Shown piece by piece: positions 52,895-64,000 of a DNA stretch of 64,000 bases. Source of the DNA: Oenanthe sinensis (lineage: Eukaryota; Streptophyta; Magnoliopsida; Apiales; Apiaceae); the NCBI GenBank assembly GCA_028671895.1, contig CM053802.1, forward strand, positions 19,413,631 to 19,477,630. Direction: 5' to 3'. Below the pieces are notes generated by a model, which saw only the letters and a program-made list of their open reading frames with translations, was not told the DNA's origin and did no database searches. Position 1 is the first letter of the stretch. Every line of letters begins with the position of its first letter. Position numbers and translations under genes: made by a program.

Positions 52895-54709
52895 GTCAAT
52901 ATACTAAAGAGAGTAAGATGTTGATATTAAGATTGTGTCTATGTGTGATGCCGTACCACATAATCATGGCATATGTTCATGCCCCTTAAACTTGCTCTCA
53001 CTTTATATACGTTGATGGTGTTGGATGAGAACCGAGAGCTGGCCCAGCCCACGTGAGCCTCTGCAACTTAATCTTCACATGCCTGGTCCTTCCTGTTTTT
53101 ATGTGTCCCTGTGTATTTAGTGCCTGTGTGCTTTTTTAGCTAGTTCAAGATAAGTAGTAGTCATTGTGTTCAAACGAGAATCAACCTATATGAAGAACTT
53201 GCAGAACCATCATGTTCTATATAACAATTTATGTTGTGTTCTTTAAATGCTTTAACAAAATTTTACATGAATCAATAATTTTTAATATTGAAACAAGATT
53301 TGCAAAATGCAAATATTGCAAATGTGTTGAATATATTATATGATCTATTTAAGACATTCCTTTTAACGTCTTAAATTTTTAGGAGAACTGATCACCTAAT
53401 ATGATGATATCAGAACTCGATTAGGGGCCCCGGTCTCGAGTTTAATAATGTTTGTCTATCTGATAGTAAAGATGGCCTATATGTCGGACTATACCATACG
53501 AAATACATACAATAAAGCATAAAAGTTAATTTGAAATGGATACAAGGGGTAAAGTTAAAACAGGTGCTGAGAAATAATAGTGGTGCAAATTAAACTATAC
53601 TGGTAAAGTTGAAAAGTGTGATTGAATGTGACTGAAATGTGGGATCCAATGGTTTAGTCTCTTACTAGTAATAAGTGTCCTTGTCTTCGGTTTTCTGAAG
53701 AGCTTGTTCTCTTCATGTGGAGCAGTACCTTCTGCTCACAAAACTCCCACTTCTTCCCTTTATTTTTCTGACCACTACACAAACGACCGTTTCAAACAGC
53801 CAGTTGACTCTGTTGTACCATAGTATTTTTAATTCTCAATTTCGAACTAATTTCATGATTTTTAAACTTAATTCGGCTAAATGTTCTTTCCGTATAATTA
53901 ATGTTCTGATGATTGAAATTTAAATTCTCACTCATTTACGCATGTTGAGCTGTTTTTAGCGAGAGGGGTGAAGAGGGATACACTGAACTAAAATCCAGTG
54001 ATGAAATATATTGTTTTCCAAAGCTTTCGTTTACGGGAGAGTTCATCACAGTCACTGAAATGTTAGACACATGTAAGGCATGCTTCGCTATATTAACTGA
54101 AAATTGTAGTTATCAAGCTTTCTATATTTTGCCGTGTAATTAGAACATTAAAAGTAAAATAATATAGGAACAAGAAGGATCTTAGATGTGCATGTGTAAA
54201 TGTTGCCTAGTTGCAGCCTTGCAGGTACAGATGTTACATTTCCTAGTTCCCTACCATAAGTTACAAAGACAACAACTGGACTTGCTGCTCCCTCCCTTGA
54301 AAAGCACTGAAAAGAATCAAATAAAAGCTCAAATATGATGAAGTCTATAGGTTTTTCTCATCAAAGAAATTCTTCTTTAACTAGTTTATTATTATATGAT
54401 CGATTGAACATGGCATTATAATATTAGAGGCTATAATAAAAATAAATTTAGGTATATTACATATTTTTTCGATGCATTAAAATTTTAAATATACAGGGAG
54501 GTAATAAAGATTTGAATCATAGCATTGGTCACGAGGAGGGAGTCTTGCTACTAGGCTATCAACGAATCCTCATAGATACCTTGCATCTTGGTTAAACCCC
54601 CTATGATATGTTTAAGTGATCATAATGCTGAAAATGCTGAATGCAGGAACAGAACTGGTGACGAAAGTAAAATCCTACAACAGATAGTCAAAGAGTGGAA
54701 TCTTAAAAT
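52895..54709. other. Intergenic region with a SINE relic
   Basis: I see no gene. Near its right end, 54490-54572 on the - strand looks like a tRNA-derived SINE: A-box-like GATAGCCTAGTAGC (54547-54560) and B-box-like ATGATTCAAATCT (about 54507-54519). Confidence 0.45.
54490..54572 (-). mobile_element. tRNA-derived SINE relic
   Basis: On the - strand AGCCTAGTAGCAAGACTC (A-box region) is followed by CTCCTCGTGACC and ATGATTCAAATCT (B-box region), the usual spacing of plant tRNA-related SINE heads. The tail is poor. Confidence 0.4.
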
Positions 54710-56080
54710 TTAAAATACTATCCATTCCAAATACAAGAAAACTATTGAAAAAAAGAATAATTTGGTAAAACCTAGCGAGGGAGCTTCAGAATGCTTCAAT
54801 GGCTTGATCAAAGAAGTAGTTTTGTTGTTTCCACAAATATTGACTCCGATTCTCTTGACACCATATGCTTCTTCTGGACTCATACACAACCCTGGATTGC
54901 CACTAAGATCCAAGTTCTTACCCAACCTCTGAAAGAAAGTTGATGTAAAAGGTACCTGCCCACCCAAAAGGTTTCTACTTAAATTCAAGTGATATATATG
55001 AGAAAGATTGCCAAAACCAACCGGTATTCCTCCGGTTAATCTGTTGTTTTGCAGTGACAGAGTGCTTAAATTTAACAGCTGTGAAAAGATTGCTGGTATT
55101 GTGCCTGAATACCCAGAATTAGCAAGCCTAAGCTCTTGCAGTTTATGTAATTGACCAAACTCTTCTGATAGTGGTATAAACATTGGATTATCATCCATAA
55201 TAAAGTACTGTAAATTTTTCAACTTTGCTAAGCCTTTAGGGATGTTTCCCGTTAATCTGTTGTTGCTCAATGCCAAGAAAACTAGTGAAATGAGTTTTTC
55301 AAAACTGTTGGGTAAGCTTCCTGTGAGTAAGTTAGAGCTCAAGTCGAGCTTTTGAAGCATAGCCATTTTGCCGATTGTGTCTGGGATCGGTTTAGTGAGT
55401 GAATTATAGCTCAAATCAAGAACTACAAGGTTTGTTAGTCCTCCCAACTGGTTTGGTATTATCCCAGACAAGAAGTTGTAGCTCAAATCAAGACGCTCAA
55501 GGGAAGTTAACTCACAAATTTGTTTAGGAATTGGCCCGGTGAGGCGATTTTGTGACAAGGTTAGAATTCGAAGAGACTTTAAGAAATTTATTTGAGGTGG
55601 AATTGGACCAATTATGGCCGGATTAGAATGTAAACTGAGCTGTTTTAGTTTTGACTCGAAGAGTTTGTTTCGTGAGATGGTGAGTATGGTTTTTGTATGA
55701 GTGAAACATTCGGAGAAGAAAGCAGATTGAAGATAGGGAAGATCAAATATTTGTGAAGGAAATGTGGATTTGATCTTGCATTTTGGATTTGGTGGTGACC
55801 CAAAGTCAAGTCTAGTGACATGAAGGTGACTATCATTTCCAGGTCTGCATTCAATCCCCATCCAGGATGAACCAGGCTTACAAGGATTTGGATAGGCAAT
55901 TCTCCAGGTTTTATCAGAGGACATGCTATCCATGATTTTGAACAGAATCTCTAGTTCAGCTGGTTCCATGCTGTTTGGCTGCAGATTCTTGTTTGCATGT
56001 TGTTGAGTGGTGGAAGATATGGAAAGAAATGAAATGAAGAGCAGCACGAGTGGTAGAGTGAGTGCAAATGAACAGTGCAT
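54710..56080 (-). CDS. RLP29: Receptor-like protein of the RLP29 type, extracellular leucine-rich repeats without kinase (456 aa)
   Basis: A cell-surface or wall protein that probably takes part in recognition with a partner kinase. I prefer the start at 56080 because it gives a signal peptide (MHCSFALTLPLVLLFISF); an upstream in-frame Met at 56167 would bury it. The N-terminal cap has ELEILFKIMDSMSSDKTWR and paired cysteines (NPCKPGSSWMGIEC), followed by VTRLDFGSPPNPKCK and LQSAFFSECFTH, characteristic of Arabidopsis RLP29. About ten plant-type leucine-rich repeats with LxGxIP cores follow (LTGPIPKQ, LTGSLPNS, LTGGIPVG), then the cap LDLSGNPGLCMSPEEAYGVKR. The last 18 residues are hydrophobic (FFFSIVFLYLEWIVF), either a membrane tail or a GPI signal. 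Single exon. Length agrees with the Arabidopsis protein as I remember it. Confidence 0.85.
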   Translation of the reverse strand: MHCSFALTLPLVLLFISFLSISSTTQQHANKNLQPNSMEPAELEILFKIMDSMSSDKTWRIAYPNPCKPGSSWMGIECRPGNDSHLHVTRLDFGSPPNPKCKIKSTFPSQIFDLPYLQSAFFSECFTHTKTILTISRNKLFESKLKQLSLHSNPAIIGPIPPQINFLKSLRILTLSQNRLTGPIPKQICELTSLERLDLSYNFLSGIIPNQLGGLTNLVVLDLSYNSLTKPIPDTIGKMAMLQKLDLSSNLLTGSLPNSFEKLISLVFLALSNNRLTGNIPKGLAKLKNLQYFIMDDNPMFIPLSEEFGQLHKLQELRLANSGYSGTIPAIFSQLLNLSTLSLQNNRLTGGIPVGFGNLSHIYHLNLSRNLLGGQVPFTSTFFQRLGKNLDLSGNPGLCMSPEEAYGVKRIGVNICGNNKTTSLIKPLKHSEAPSLGFTKLFFFSIVFLYLEWIVF

Positions 56081-57501
56081 TGTGTGAGAATTTTGATGTC
56101 TGATAATTGATAAGCTGTAACAAACATAAGCTAGGAGTTGATTTAGAAGTGTTTTTTTAGATAACATTTGAATTTTGTGAGAGAGTCTGGGAAGCTATAA
56201 TTGACATGGGGTCATAACATTGACAACATGAAGCCAAAAGTACCATAATTTTAAAATATTGAAAACTTTTTTCATAGAAAAAGGGAGAAAAAGATGTGGC
56301 AAGGAAAACACGGCATGTTTTTACTTTATTTGCTAACATAAAAATTGCAAAATGTAAGTTAGATAAGAACAGTAAAGATACGTAACTGATAAATTTCAGA
56401 GATTAGTTTCCAGTTTTTCACTGCATATTTGACTAGCACCAGTGGGGAAACCAGAACTTGAACAGACAAAGTTCCACCAATTAATGAAAATCAGCAAGGG
56501 ATGAAAAAAAATTCACTGATTCTGAAAAACCAACCGAGACTTGATTAAAGTACGTAATTCATTATTTTCCAAGATCACCCAAAGTTTCAGGCTTGGCTAG
56601 CTAGCCGCTCCCTGGTTCCACCACTATTTAAGACATCTCTTAGAGTGAAAAAATTTGTTGTTTCATGCTACTACTATAATACAATTTCTGTTTTAAGTTG
56701 CTAATCCTAAAAGAGAAGAGAAGAGTTAAATTTTGAATTAATTGGTTGCAATTTGTAACTAATATTGGAGTGCAAGCTCTATTTTAGCACCGGAGAACAC
56801 TTTTTGGTGCTGTATTATAGCAATGGTTATAGGCATTTTACATTTAGCATTGGACTTGCTCTAACAAAACAATGCAAATCTAGTCACTGGTTGGAGCTAA
56901 AATTATGATGATTTAGTAAGCCGTCTGCAATTACAAACTCCTTTTTGAAGGTTTTGCTTGAGAAAGAAAAGAAAGTAGCTAAACAGTTTTGTTCATTTTT
57001 TTTGTGGTTCATCTATAAGAAAAATGCTCAATTCAGATTCAAAGATTCAGTTATTTGATTGTTATTCATTATCGAATACAACTACATGTATGTAGAGTCA
57101 GTTGCTCTTACCTGTTAAGAAATTTAATCACTTTGGTATGGAGATTACTGTATCAGATAACTAAAATTCGAGGTATATTGCATGATCCATATTTTATTTT
57201 CATTGGAGTAATAAAGACAACGACCACTGCGGATAGCTATGTCAGCTTGTCCAGGGCTTTGGATATATTTTATGGAGAAGCACAGAACAAACAATATATA
57301 AAATCATCAAAGTTTCAGCAGCAAAAAGGTTAGTAAAACATTTTTTCCTTTGCCGTCCACATGATCAGACTATATGCTGCAACTATTTTGTATAAATTTG
57401 AGTGATTATATATCTCAATGTACATGGCAGAAAAAAGAGTCCATCCAGTATATATGTTTGTGTACATAAAATACAAATAAATAAATAATTTAGTCCATCA
57501 G
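56081..57501. other. Intergenic region
   Basis: Upstream region of the RLP29-like gene and downstream region of the HVA22 gene. No further gene or transposon that I can support. Confidence 0.5.
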
Positions 57502-58474
57502 TCAGTGCTTCTTTGCTTCTTTCTCAGCCTGCAACCAATACGGTGGAAAAGAACCATTGTATGTTAATTTAGCATGGCCTAGAATCTAGAAATAAAATAT
57601 AACTATTGTTAATTTTCACTTACGGCTTTGACAACTCGATCGAAGGCATCAGGTCCGTATTTCTCAATGTAACGTTCAACAGACTTTCTTGCATCAAGGC
57701 TCATCATCTGCAGAACTTTCCTTTGACCTTCTGGATGTGCTGGGCTGACATAGCCACCAACTTTAACATATTTTCTCACGAAATTTTCATAAATGTAAGC
57801 CGCGCCATTGAACATTGGTAGCACCAACCACGTGCAAAACACTAGCTTCATGTATGGCCAAAATGGTAGCCTGCATATCAACAAGAAAACGAGTCCTTAA
57901 GAATTTCTTGCTATACATTTGTTAATTTAGTAATATTAATGTAACTGGTCGAATCATGTACCATTGAAGAACTTTCCAGCAAGAGAGCTCGAAGAGTGTT
58001 ATTAAGGAATACAAAACCCAATAGGTTAGCCACTGTTGATCATCTAGAGTCGATGGACTCTCTATTGCTCGCATCGATGCATACCTATCATATGAATCAA
58101 GCAGGTACATAGAATATGAGACTATACGATTAGGTTATTTATAAGTTGTAGCGTATACTAATTTAACTTACAAGGGATAAAGAAGCATTATCCCAGGCCT
58201 GCAAGCGTGTCAAACAAAACACAGAAGGTGTAGTTAGTAGCATGCCTCATTAAAAGAAGTACCACAATAGTACTACTAATTAATCAAACATCTGCATATG
58301 CATGCAAAATTTTAAATTATAACAATGACAATAGTACTATTGGAGTTTGATACAAGGCCTTGGCATTATGCAATGCTAATAAAACAGACAGACAAACACA
58401 CAAACGTCGTATGTGTGAATTAAGTACCCAACAAGTGTATCCAAATGTCTAGCTAATGCTCCAAGAACACCCAT
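57502..58474 (-). CDS. HVA22: HVA22-like protein (TB2/DP1/REEP family, 156 aa, five exons)
   Basis: An ER-membrane protein that shapes tubular ER and affects vesicle traffic; many plant members respond to ABA or stress. Exons on the - strand: 58474-58428, 58198-58172, 58084-57962, 57870-57624, 57528-57502, with GT-AG introns and consistent phase; exon 2 is only 27 nt. The protein starts MGVLGALARHLDTLVGPG, then PLYASMRAIESPSTLDDQQW, the hallmark of the TB2/DP1 domain, with hydrophobic hairpins WVLYSLITLFEL and PYMKLVFCTWLVLPMFNGAA. Then comes YIYENFVRKYV and the AEKEAKKH C-terminus. Length is normal. Which plant HVA22 paralogue it is cannot be told. Confidence 0.93.
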
Positions 58475-59961
58475 CCTGAATGTAACTGAATATTTTGATC
58501 TTTCGCGCAGTGAGTTTCGTGGAATAGATTAATGCAGTAGATGATGATGATGATGATGATGATGATTTGGTATTCTGAAAATTATATACTTAAAGAATTT
58601 GGAATAAGCTGAGGTTAATGACATGGAGGAAAGAATAACCCAAATCAAAGTCGCAAGTCTACCTTTCTTGCTACAACGACAACAGAGAAGAACTAGTTAC
58701 AAGGGAAAAAGAATCAGTAAACCACAGGGAGAAGGTATGATCTCTATTCTATTAATTTGCCTAGCTGTTGAATCCAATAACACACTATCTATAATAATGT
58801 AGAATTATATATACATGTATTATATGTAGGTTTTAATTTTTTTTAAAACTTTTAGAAAAAGGACACCATCTCAAAAATTCGTATCCGCACCTGAATCTCA
58901 CGGAACGGCCCTGTATGATCAATAACACCTAAATCATCACATGCATGGATCACTAATAAAGTATCACTATTTATATGTTCTTTACTTCTTTGGATAAAAA
59001 TTGAATGAAGTTAACTAAATTTTGACTCTAAAAATTTAATATAATTTGTGAATATCACGTAATAAAATTAATAATATGAAAAATTATATATCATTAAAAA
59101 GTATACAAAATATCAAAACATAAATATATAATTACAAAATTGTGGTCCAAAAAAACATTTATACAGTACCAAAATAAGTATTATTGTTTAAATAATAACA
59201 AAAATGACACAACATTTATCATATTTATTAACATAAACAAATATTTTGAAAAATAAATAAATTTGAAGAATATGGCCATTAAAAATTAAAAATTATTTTT
59301 CTTTCGCAAAAAAAAGGGTATTATTTTTCAGGTTAAAATTGTGGTATAAAATGGGTCCAAAACAAGTCGGGTATAAAATCATCTGACAGGTCCAACATGG
59401 ACTAAAAAAAGCCCAACTGAAGTGTGCATGATTCGAGTTTCACATCCGGTTCAACCCATTTGGATCCAACTTGCCCTGTATTTACAACACTATTTATTTT
59501 TAACCAAATCGCAAACCCTAATTCATACTATCACATCGTTCCTCAATCTATCTGTATGCTCTCTTCCTCTCCCCTATACATACATATATATATATATATA
59601 TAATTTTTTGTATGTATATAACCCGATTATCTCAATTCTTTGATTTGAACCCGATATCCGAATTTAATTGACCCGATTTTCGGGTTTTACCCAGTTTCTC
59701 TATTTTTTTTTATTTCTCCTGCTTATGTAATATATGCATGTATGCATGCATTTTATATGTTTTTGTTTTGTGTTGTGCATGACTCCCATGTGTAGATTAA
59801 ATTAGGGTGCATTGTGTTTTTTTGTTGTCCGTTTACCTCGTACATATATTTTATAATTTTTTCGAACATTTGTAAGTTATATTTTGAATGTTTTAAAATT
59901 TTGTGAATTAAACTGATGGGTGTTTTTTTTTATTTTTTGTTTGTTTTAGTGAGTGGGAGAA
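58475..59961. promoter_or_regulatory. Shared upstream region of the divergent HVA22 and BED/hAT genes
   Basis: The two start codons are 1.49 kb apart and point away from each other. Features: a GAT microsatellite (about 58537-58565) close to the HVA22 gene, a TA repeat (about 59584-59603), and a possible 5' UTR splice acceptor TTTGTTTTAG 12 bp before the ATG at 59962. No confident TATA box. Confidence 0.45.
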
Positions 59962-61920
59962 ATGGAGAATGAGGCTGTTATTATCGATTCGAGTAGGTTA
60001 AAGTCTGTTGTGTGGAAAGATTTCGATAGAGTTAAATTTGGTGATAATTGTGTTGCGATGTGTAAGCATTGTCAAAAGAGGCTAAGCGGTTCGAGTACTA
60101 GTGGAACATCACATTTGAGGAATCATTTGGTTAGGTGTCGTAGGAGATTGAATCATGAGATACCTCAATTGGTTGGGACGAGAGGGAGAAAGAAAAAGGA
60201 AGTGAATGTTGCTGTTGCAACGGTTTGCGTTGATCAACAGCAACAGGTAGGGCCGGTGGCTACTCTTGTACAACCTAAAATTGAATATGCTTTTACGAAA
60301 GATTGTCAGAGGGACTTGGTGAATGGATACTTTGATCAAAAGCGGAGTCGTTTTGATCTTGCGAGGATGATTGTAATGCATGGTTATCCTTTGCAAATTG
60401 TTGAGGATGTTGGGTTTAGGACGTTTGTTAGGAATCTTCAGCCTTTGTTTGAGCTTGTTACGTTTGATGGGGTTGAGGGTGATTGTATGCAAATTTATCA
60501 CAAGGAGAAACAGAAGGTGTCTGACTTGTTAGATAAATTACCTGGTAAGATTAGCTTAAGTGCTGAGATGTGGACGGGAAAAGGAGAAGCTAAGTACCTA
60601 TGTTTGACAGCACATTGCGTTGATGATGAGTGGAAAATCAAGAAGAAGATTTTAAATTTTTTATTGGTTGATCCTTCTCATACTGAAGACATGCTTTCAG
60701 ATGTGATCATGATGACTCTAATGGAATGGGATATTGATCGGAAATTGTTTTCAATGACATTCGATACTTGTTCAAGCTATGACAAGATAATCTGTAAGAT
60801 TAGAGACCGACTCTCTCAGAGCAAGTTTCTTCTATGTGATGGTCAACTGTTTCATGTAAGCTGTGCTGGTAATTTAATCAAGCACATGGCTCAGGATTCG
60901 CTGGAAGCACTATCTGATGTAACAGAGAAAATTCGTGAAAGCATTCGATATGTTAGAAGTTCACAAGCAAATCAAGAGAAGTTCAACGAGATGGCTCAAC
61001 TAGTTGGAATTAATAGCCAAAAGTGCTTATTTCTCGATAACGAATTGCAGTGGAATTCCACATATTTCATGATTGATATAGCTTTGGAGTTCAAGGATGC
61101 GTTTTCTCTGTTACCAGAACATGACCCTGAATACACCATGTGCCCTTCTTATGAACAGTGGGACAAAGCTATTGTTATTGCTAGCTACTTGAAGCTCCTC
61201 ATTGAAGTTTCTAATATTTTTACTGGAAGCAATCATGTGACTGCAAATACACATTTCCCTGAAATTTGTGAAATTCATTTGCAGTTGATTGGTTGGTGTC
61301 ATAAATCAGATGATTTTATTATTTCTCTAGGAATGAAGATGAAAAGCAGATTTGACGAGTATTGGAAAAAATGCAGCCTGGCTTTGGCAATTGCATCTAT
61401 CTTAGATCCTAGATTTAAGATGAAGCTGATAGAATATTACTATCCCAAAATATATGGCAACAGCTCTCCAGATTGCATAAATATTGTTTCAAATTGCATG
61501 AAGGCACTTTACCAAGACCATTATATCAACTCCACACTAGCATCTGAGGTAAGTGGTGGTGGGGATGTTGGTGGTAATGAAACCCGTGATAGGCTGACTG
61601 GCTTTGACAGATTTCTCCATGAAACCTCACAAGGGAAGAACATAAAAACTGATTTGGACAAGTACTTGGAAGAGCCTCTTTTTCCTCGTAGCATGGAGTT
61701 CAACATTTTGAATTGGTGGAAAGTTCACACACCAAGGTATCCCATTCTCTCTATGATGGCGCGCAACATATTGGGAATTCCCTTGTCAAAAGTTACATCA
61801 GATTCTGCCTTTGACATTGGTGATCGAGTCCTTGATCCACATTGGAGTTTATTGAGGTCTAACACTGTGCAGGCATTAATGTGTGCACGGGATTGGATGC
61901 AGAATGAGTCAGAAGGTTAA
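59962..61920 (+). CDS. Domesticated hAT transposase with BED zinc finger, DAYSLEEPER/RICESLEEPER type (652 aa)
   Basis: A nuclear DNA-binding protein derived from a hAT transposase; related plant proteins are regulators needed for normal growth. ATG at 59962 is the first true Met (an upstream in-frame GTG is not a likely start). The BED finger lies at residues 14-58 with CKHC (34-37) and H51, H55. The central RNase H-like fold is present, but the block normally holding the first catalytic Asp reads SAEMWTG (Glu), and the second region reads FDTCSSYDK, so transposition activity is doubtful. The C-terminal dimerisation domain is intact: LDKYLEEPL, FNILNWWKVH, LGIPLSKVTSDSAFDIGDRVLD. The open frame is long and uninterrupted, and terminal inverted repeats are not evident, which fits a host gene. 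An alternative last exon is possible at 61991-62046. Confidence 0.88.
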   Translation: MENEAVIIDSSRLKSVVWKDFDRVKFGDNCVAMCKHCQKRLSGSSTSGTSHLRNHLVRCRRRLNHEIPQLVGTRGRKKKEVNVAVATVCVDQQQQVGPVATLVQPKIEYAFTKDCQRDLVNGYFDQKRSRFDLARMIVMHGYPLQIVEDVGFRTFVRNLQPLFELVTFDGVEGDCMQIYHKEKQKVSDLLDKLPGKISLSAEMWTGKGEAKYLCLTAHCVDDEWKIKKKILNFLLVDPSHTEDMLSDVIMMTLMEWDIDRKLFSMTFDTCSSYDKIICKIRDRLSQSKFLLCDGQLFHVSCAGNLIKHMAQDSLEALSDVTEKIRESIRYVRSSQANQEKFNEMAQLVGINSQKCLFLDNELQWNSTYFMIDIALEFKDAFSLLPEHDPEYTMCPSYEQWDKAIVIASYLKLLIEVSNIFTGSNHVTANTHFPEICEIHLQLIGWCHKSDDFIISLGMKMKSRFDEYWKKCSLALAIASILDPRFKMKLIEYYYPKIYGNSSPDCINIVSNCMKALYQDHYINSTLASEVSGGGDVGGNETRDRLTGFDRFLHETSQGKNIKTDLDKYLEEPLFPRSMEFNILNWWKVHTPRYPILSMMARNILGIPLSKVTSDSAFDIGDRVLDPHWSLLRSNTVQALMCARDWMQNESEG

Positions 61921-63803
61921 TAATTTTCTTTCTTCTTTCTGAATCTTTTTTTACTGTCAAAGACTAATGACTTGTATATGTTTGTAACAGATACTAAATC
62001 TTCTGCAAACACTTCTCCTTTGGCCATATGCTACGACACAAGCTAGCAAGTTGTCACTTGTCAGTACAATTTTGTTAATTCTACCTTATAGCCATCCTTG
62101 GTATCATTGAGTTTGTCTATACAGTATACATATGGTAGGTAGTTGGGAACTAATCTGGTCTGGTTCTTATTTTGTTTTGAATAATGGGTGTAGGTTTCTT
62201 TTACATGAATTGTTTCGAAGACAGTGGTGGTTTATGGAATCTTGATGTTTAGCATTATCTGTGTCATAAAATAAATTGCTAACATCTTAATGCTTTTCAA
62301 TTTTTTAGTTTCCATTCATGCACTGTCTTAGTTCAGTTGTGGTGACATTTTTGTACAAATTGTGGTTTCTTAAACTACTACAGTAGTTGTGACTGGTAGA
62401 CTAGATGGAGAGCTACTTGCTATTTCAGCTTTGAAGTTGACTTGAAAAAAATTATTTATAGCTCGTAATTAAGCAAAACTAGCATTGTAGTTCGTAATTA
62501 TTCATATAATTATGAATTCATATATTGTCATTAAATTATCAGTTTCACGATTACGAGCCGATAGGTGTGCATTTTAGATATTGCTGATTGTCATATATCT
62601 CATCCAATAAATTTATACACAACATTCAAATTTTATCACGTCCATGTCATTTTTTTTCCAGTTTTAGTTGCAACCCATCAAACATACATGCATGTTTTCA
62701 AACAACGCAAATTGGAAGAACATACATGTCTTCAAACAGTTGTATCATTTGTTCTTAATTGAGAAAAAAAGTTAATGTTCCTTTTATGTTTTTGTGATGC
62801 TCAGTTGAAACACAAGTATTACCAAACATATAAAAAAAAGTTAAAATATGCATGTTCTGAGGTGTGAAATAAAAAAAATTGATGAATTTTAATGGCAAAA
62901 TTGTAGCTGTTTATTTTCTGTAAAAATAAAAAATCAGATTCTTTTAAAATATGAGGGACTTCTTTCCAGGGGGGATTTATTTTCTTTAAAAACAATTTTT
63001 TAGATAAAAAGTAGTTTTAAAAAATTGTTTTAAATTTTATCATATAAATTTTTACCAAGAAATTTACTTTCCGCAAGAACAATTTGAAACTAACATGTTA
63101 AAAATAAAAGTAACTTAACATTGAAAAAAAGTTTAGTTAAAAAATAATTTAAAGTGTGAAATTAACAAAAAGTGCTTTTTTGATTTTTTTAAATAAAAAT
63201 TATGATCATCATTCAAAATTTTAATTTCTAAATTTTATCATACATCTTCTAATAACTTATTAATCGTAATTCATAAATAATAATAAAATTAACCAAATAA
63301 ATAACAATCTAAAATAAAATTTTGACATTTAATTTACAATGTATACTTTAAGTTGGGCCCTAATCATTTCTTTTTGGGCTTATAACTTAGAATACAGTAA
63401 TTAAATTAAAGAGAAATCAAGCAAAGACTATTAGTACATGACATTCTTGATCTCTGCTTTATTCACCATCCCCTTAAATCTTCAGGTATCTTCTCACTTT
63501 ACTCTTTGTTTCTTTAATTACTATTACATGTTACCCACACACACACACACACACACACATATGTATTGCAATTTCAATGTGTTTATCTATTGATGCCAGT
63601 TTATATTTATATAAAGCTTAACACTCGCTTGATTTCACTATTATTTCGTCCTTGATTTTGATGGGTTGCAATTTAATTATGTTAATTATTTATTTTAATT
63701 TACAAAATGCTTGTATAAGCCTGTCTGGTAGCTGAAAGTTTTGATTTTTATAGTGTTTTTGCAGCAAGATTTAAGAGAGTTAGTGGATTTGTGTTTATTA
63801 AAG
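61921..63803. other. Intergenic region with 5' UTR intron of the next gene
   Basis: It holds the 3' UTR of the BED/hAT gene, AT-rich filler and a CA microsatellite (about 63535-63560). A 5' UTR intron of the last gene is likely: donor CAG|GTATCT at about 63485/63486 and acceptor TTTTTGCAG ending at 63764, leaving 39 nt before the ATG at 63804. Confidence 0.5.
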
Positions 63804-64000
63804 ATGATTAAGCGTGGAACCAGATTTTCCAAGACATTTTATGGATCTACAAGTATTCGCGGTGCAGTTATAGTTGGGTTTGTTGTTGTAGTTTTTCTGG
63901 TGTTGATGCTGTTCATTCGTGAAGATGGTGGAAAAAGTAGTTCTTTTTCGACGGTAACGATGGAGAAATGGAACAGATTTGATAATGTTGTTAAATTTCA
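63804..64000 (+). CDS. N-terminal part of a type II membrane protein, cut by the window end
   Basis: The ATG at 63804 follows a likely spliced leader. The first 65 codons give a short basic head (MIKRGTRFSKTFYGS), one strong membrane span (GAVIVGFVVVVFLVLMLFI, about residues 20-38) and a Ser-rich stem. That layout is usual for Golgi enzymes such as glycosyltransferases or methyltransferases, but no catalytic domain is visible here and I do not recognise the family. Confidence 0.55.
   Translation, partial: MIKRGTRFSKTFYGSTSIRGAVIVGFVVVVFLVLMLFIREDGGKSSSFSTVTMEKWNRFDNVVKF

Noticed and set aside
54710..56167. Start codon at 56167 for the RLP29-like protein
   Set aside because: It puts 29 extra residues before a clean signal peptide; the Met at 56080 fits the family better.
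57055..57333. 92-codon open frame near the HVA22 gene
   Set aside because: No family motif, no codon signal and no splice support.
59953..59961. GTG start upstream of the BED/hAT protein
   Set aside because: Plant nuclear genes rarely use GTG, and an in-frame ATG stands three codons later before the conserved region.

Overview
The window is plant nuclear DNA, almost certainly from a eudicot. It is AT-rich, genes have short GT-AG introns, and it holds plant-specific families (a CYP72A-type P450, HVA22, a PTS2-bearing peroxisomal citrate synthase, an RLP29-type leucine-rich-repeat protein, a Prolamin-like secreted protein). The species cannot be fixed from the sequence.

Bases 1-28336 are a nest of LTR retrotransposons. 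A decayed Ty1/copia Sirevirus-type element on the + strand (called B here; its 5' end lies outside the window) is split by two insertions. The first, at 1731-15979, is a complete and apparently young Sirevirus-type element on the - strand (called A): two 1342-bp LTRs, 5-bp target duplication ATTGC, tRNA-iMet primer site, polypurine tract, and open gag, pol and a 1378-codon third ORF. The second, at 21692-24932, is a solo LTR of an unrelated family; a diverged relative lies in the opposite orientation at 44092-47433. The most interesting signal is that A and B, whose repeat motifs are unrelated, each carry an element-specific motif array in the LTR and again between pol and the third (env-like) ORF. 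In each internal copy the array is followed by a TATA box. This suggests that the third ORF has its own LTR-like promoter.

Bases 28337-43700 are gene territory with small DNA transposons: a hAT-like element (29254-29939), a Mutator-like MITE (30114-30547), a five-exon CYP72A gene (30837-33932), a secreted proline-rich/Prolamin-like gene (35195-36019, - strand), a 13-exon peroxisomal citrate synthase gene (37043-42063, - strand) and a decayed hAT transposon just upstream of it (42261-43699).

Bases 43700-52900 are repeat wreckage: a copia fragment split by the second solo LTR, a PIF/Harbinger transposase relic, a LINE relic, and an array of 15 degenerate tRNA-Ala-like units. Many of these units keep Pol III A and B boxes and a downstream T-run.

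Bases 52900-64000 are again genic: an RLP29-like gene (54710-56080, -), an HVA22 gene (57502-58474, -), a domesticated hAT transposase gene of the DAYSLEEPER type (59962-61920, +) and the first codons of a membrane-anchored protein (63804 to the window end). The cellular genes look independent of each other; no operon-like logic or biosynthetic cluster is visible.
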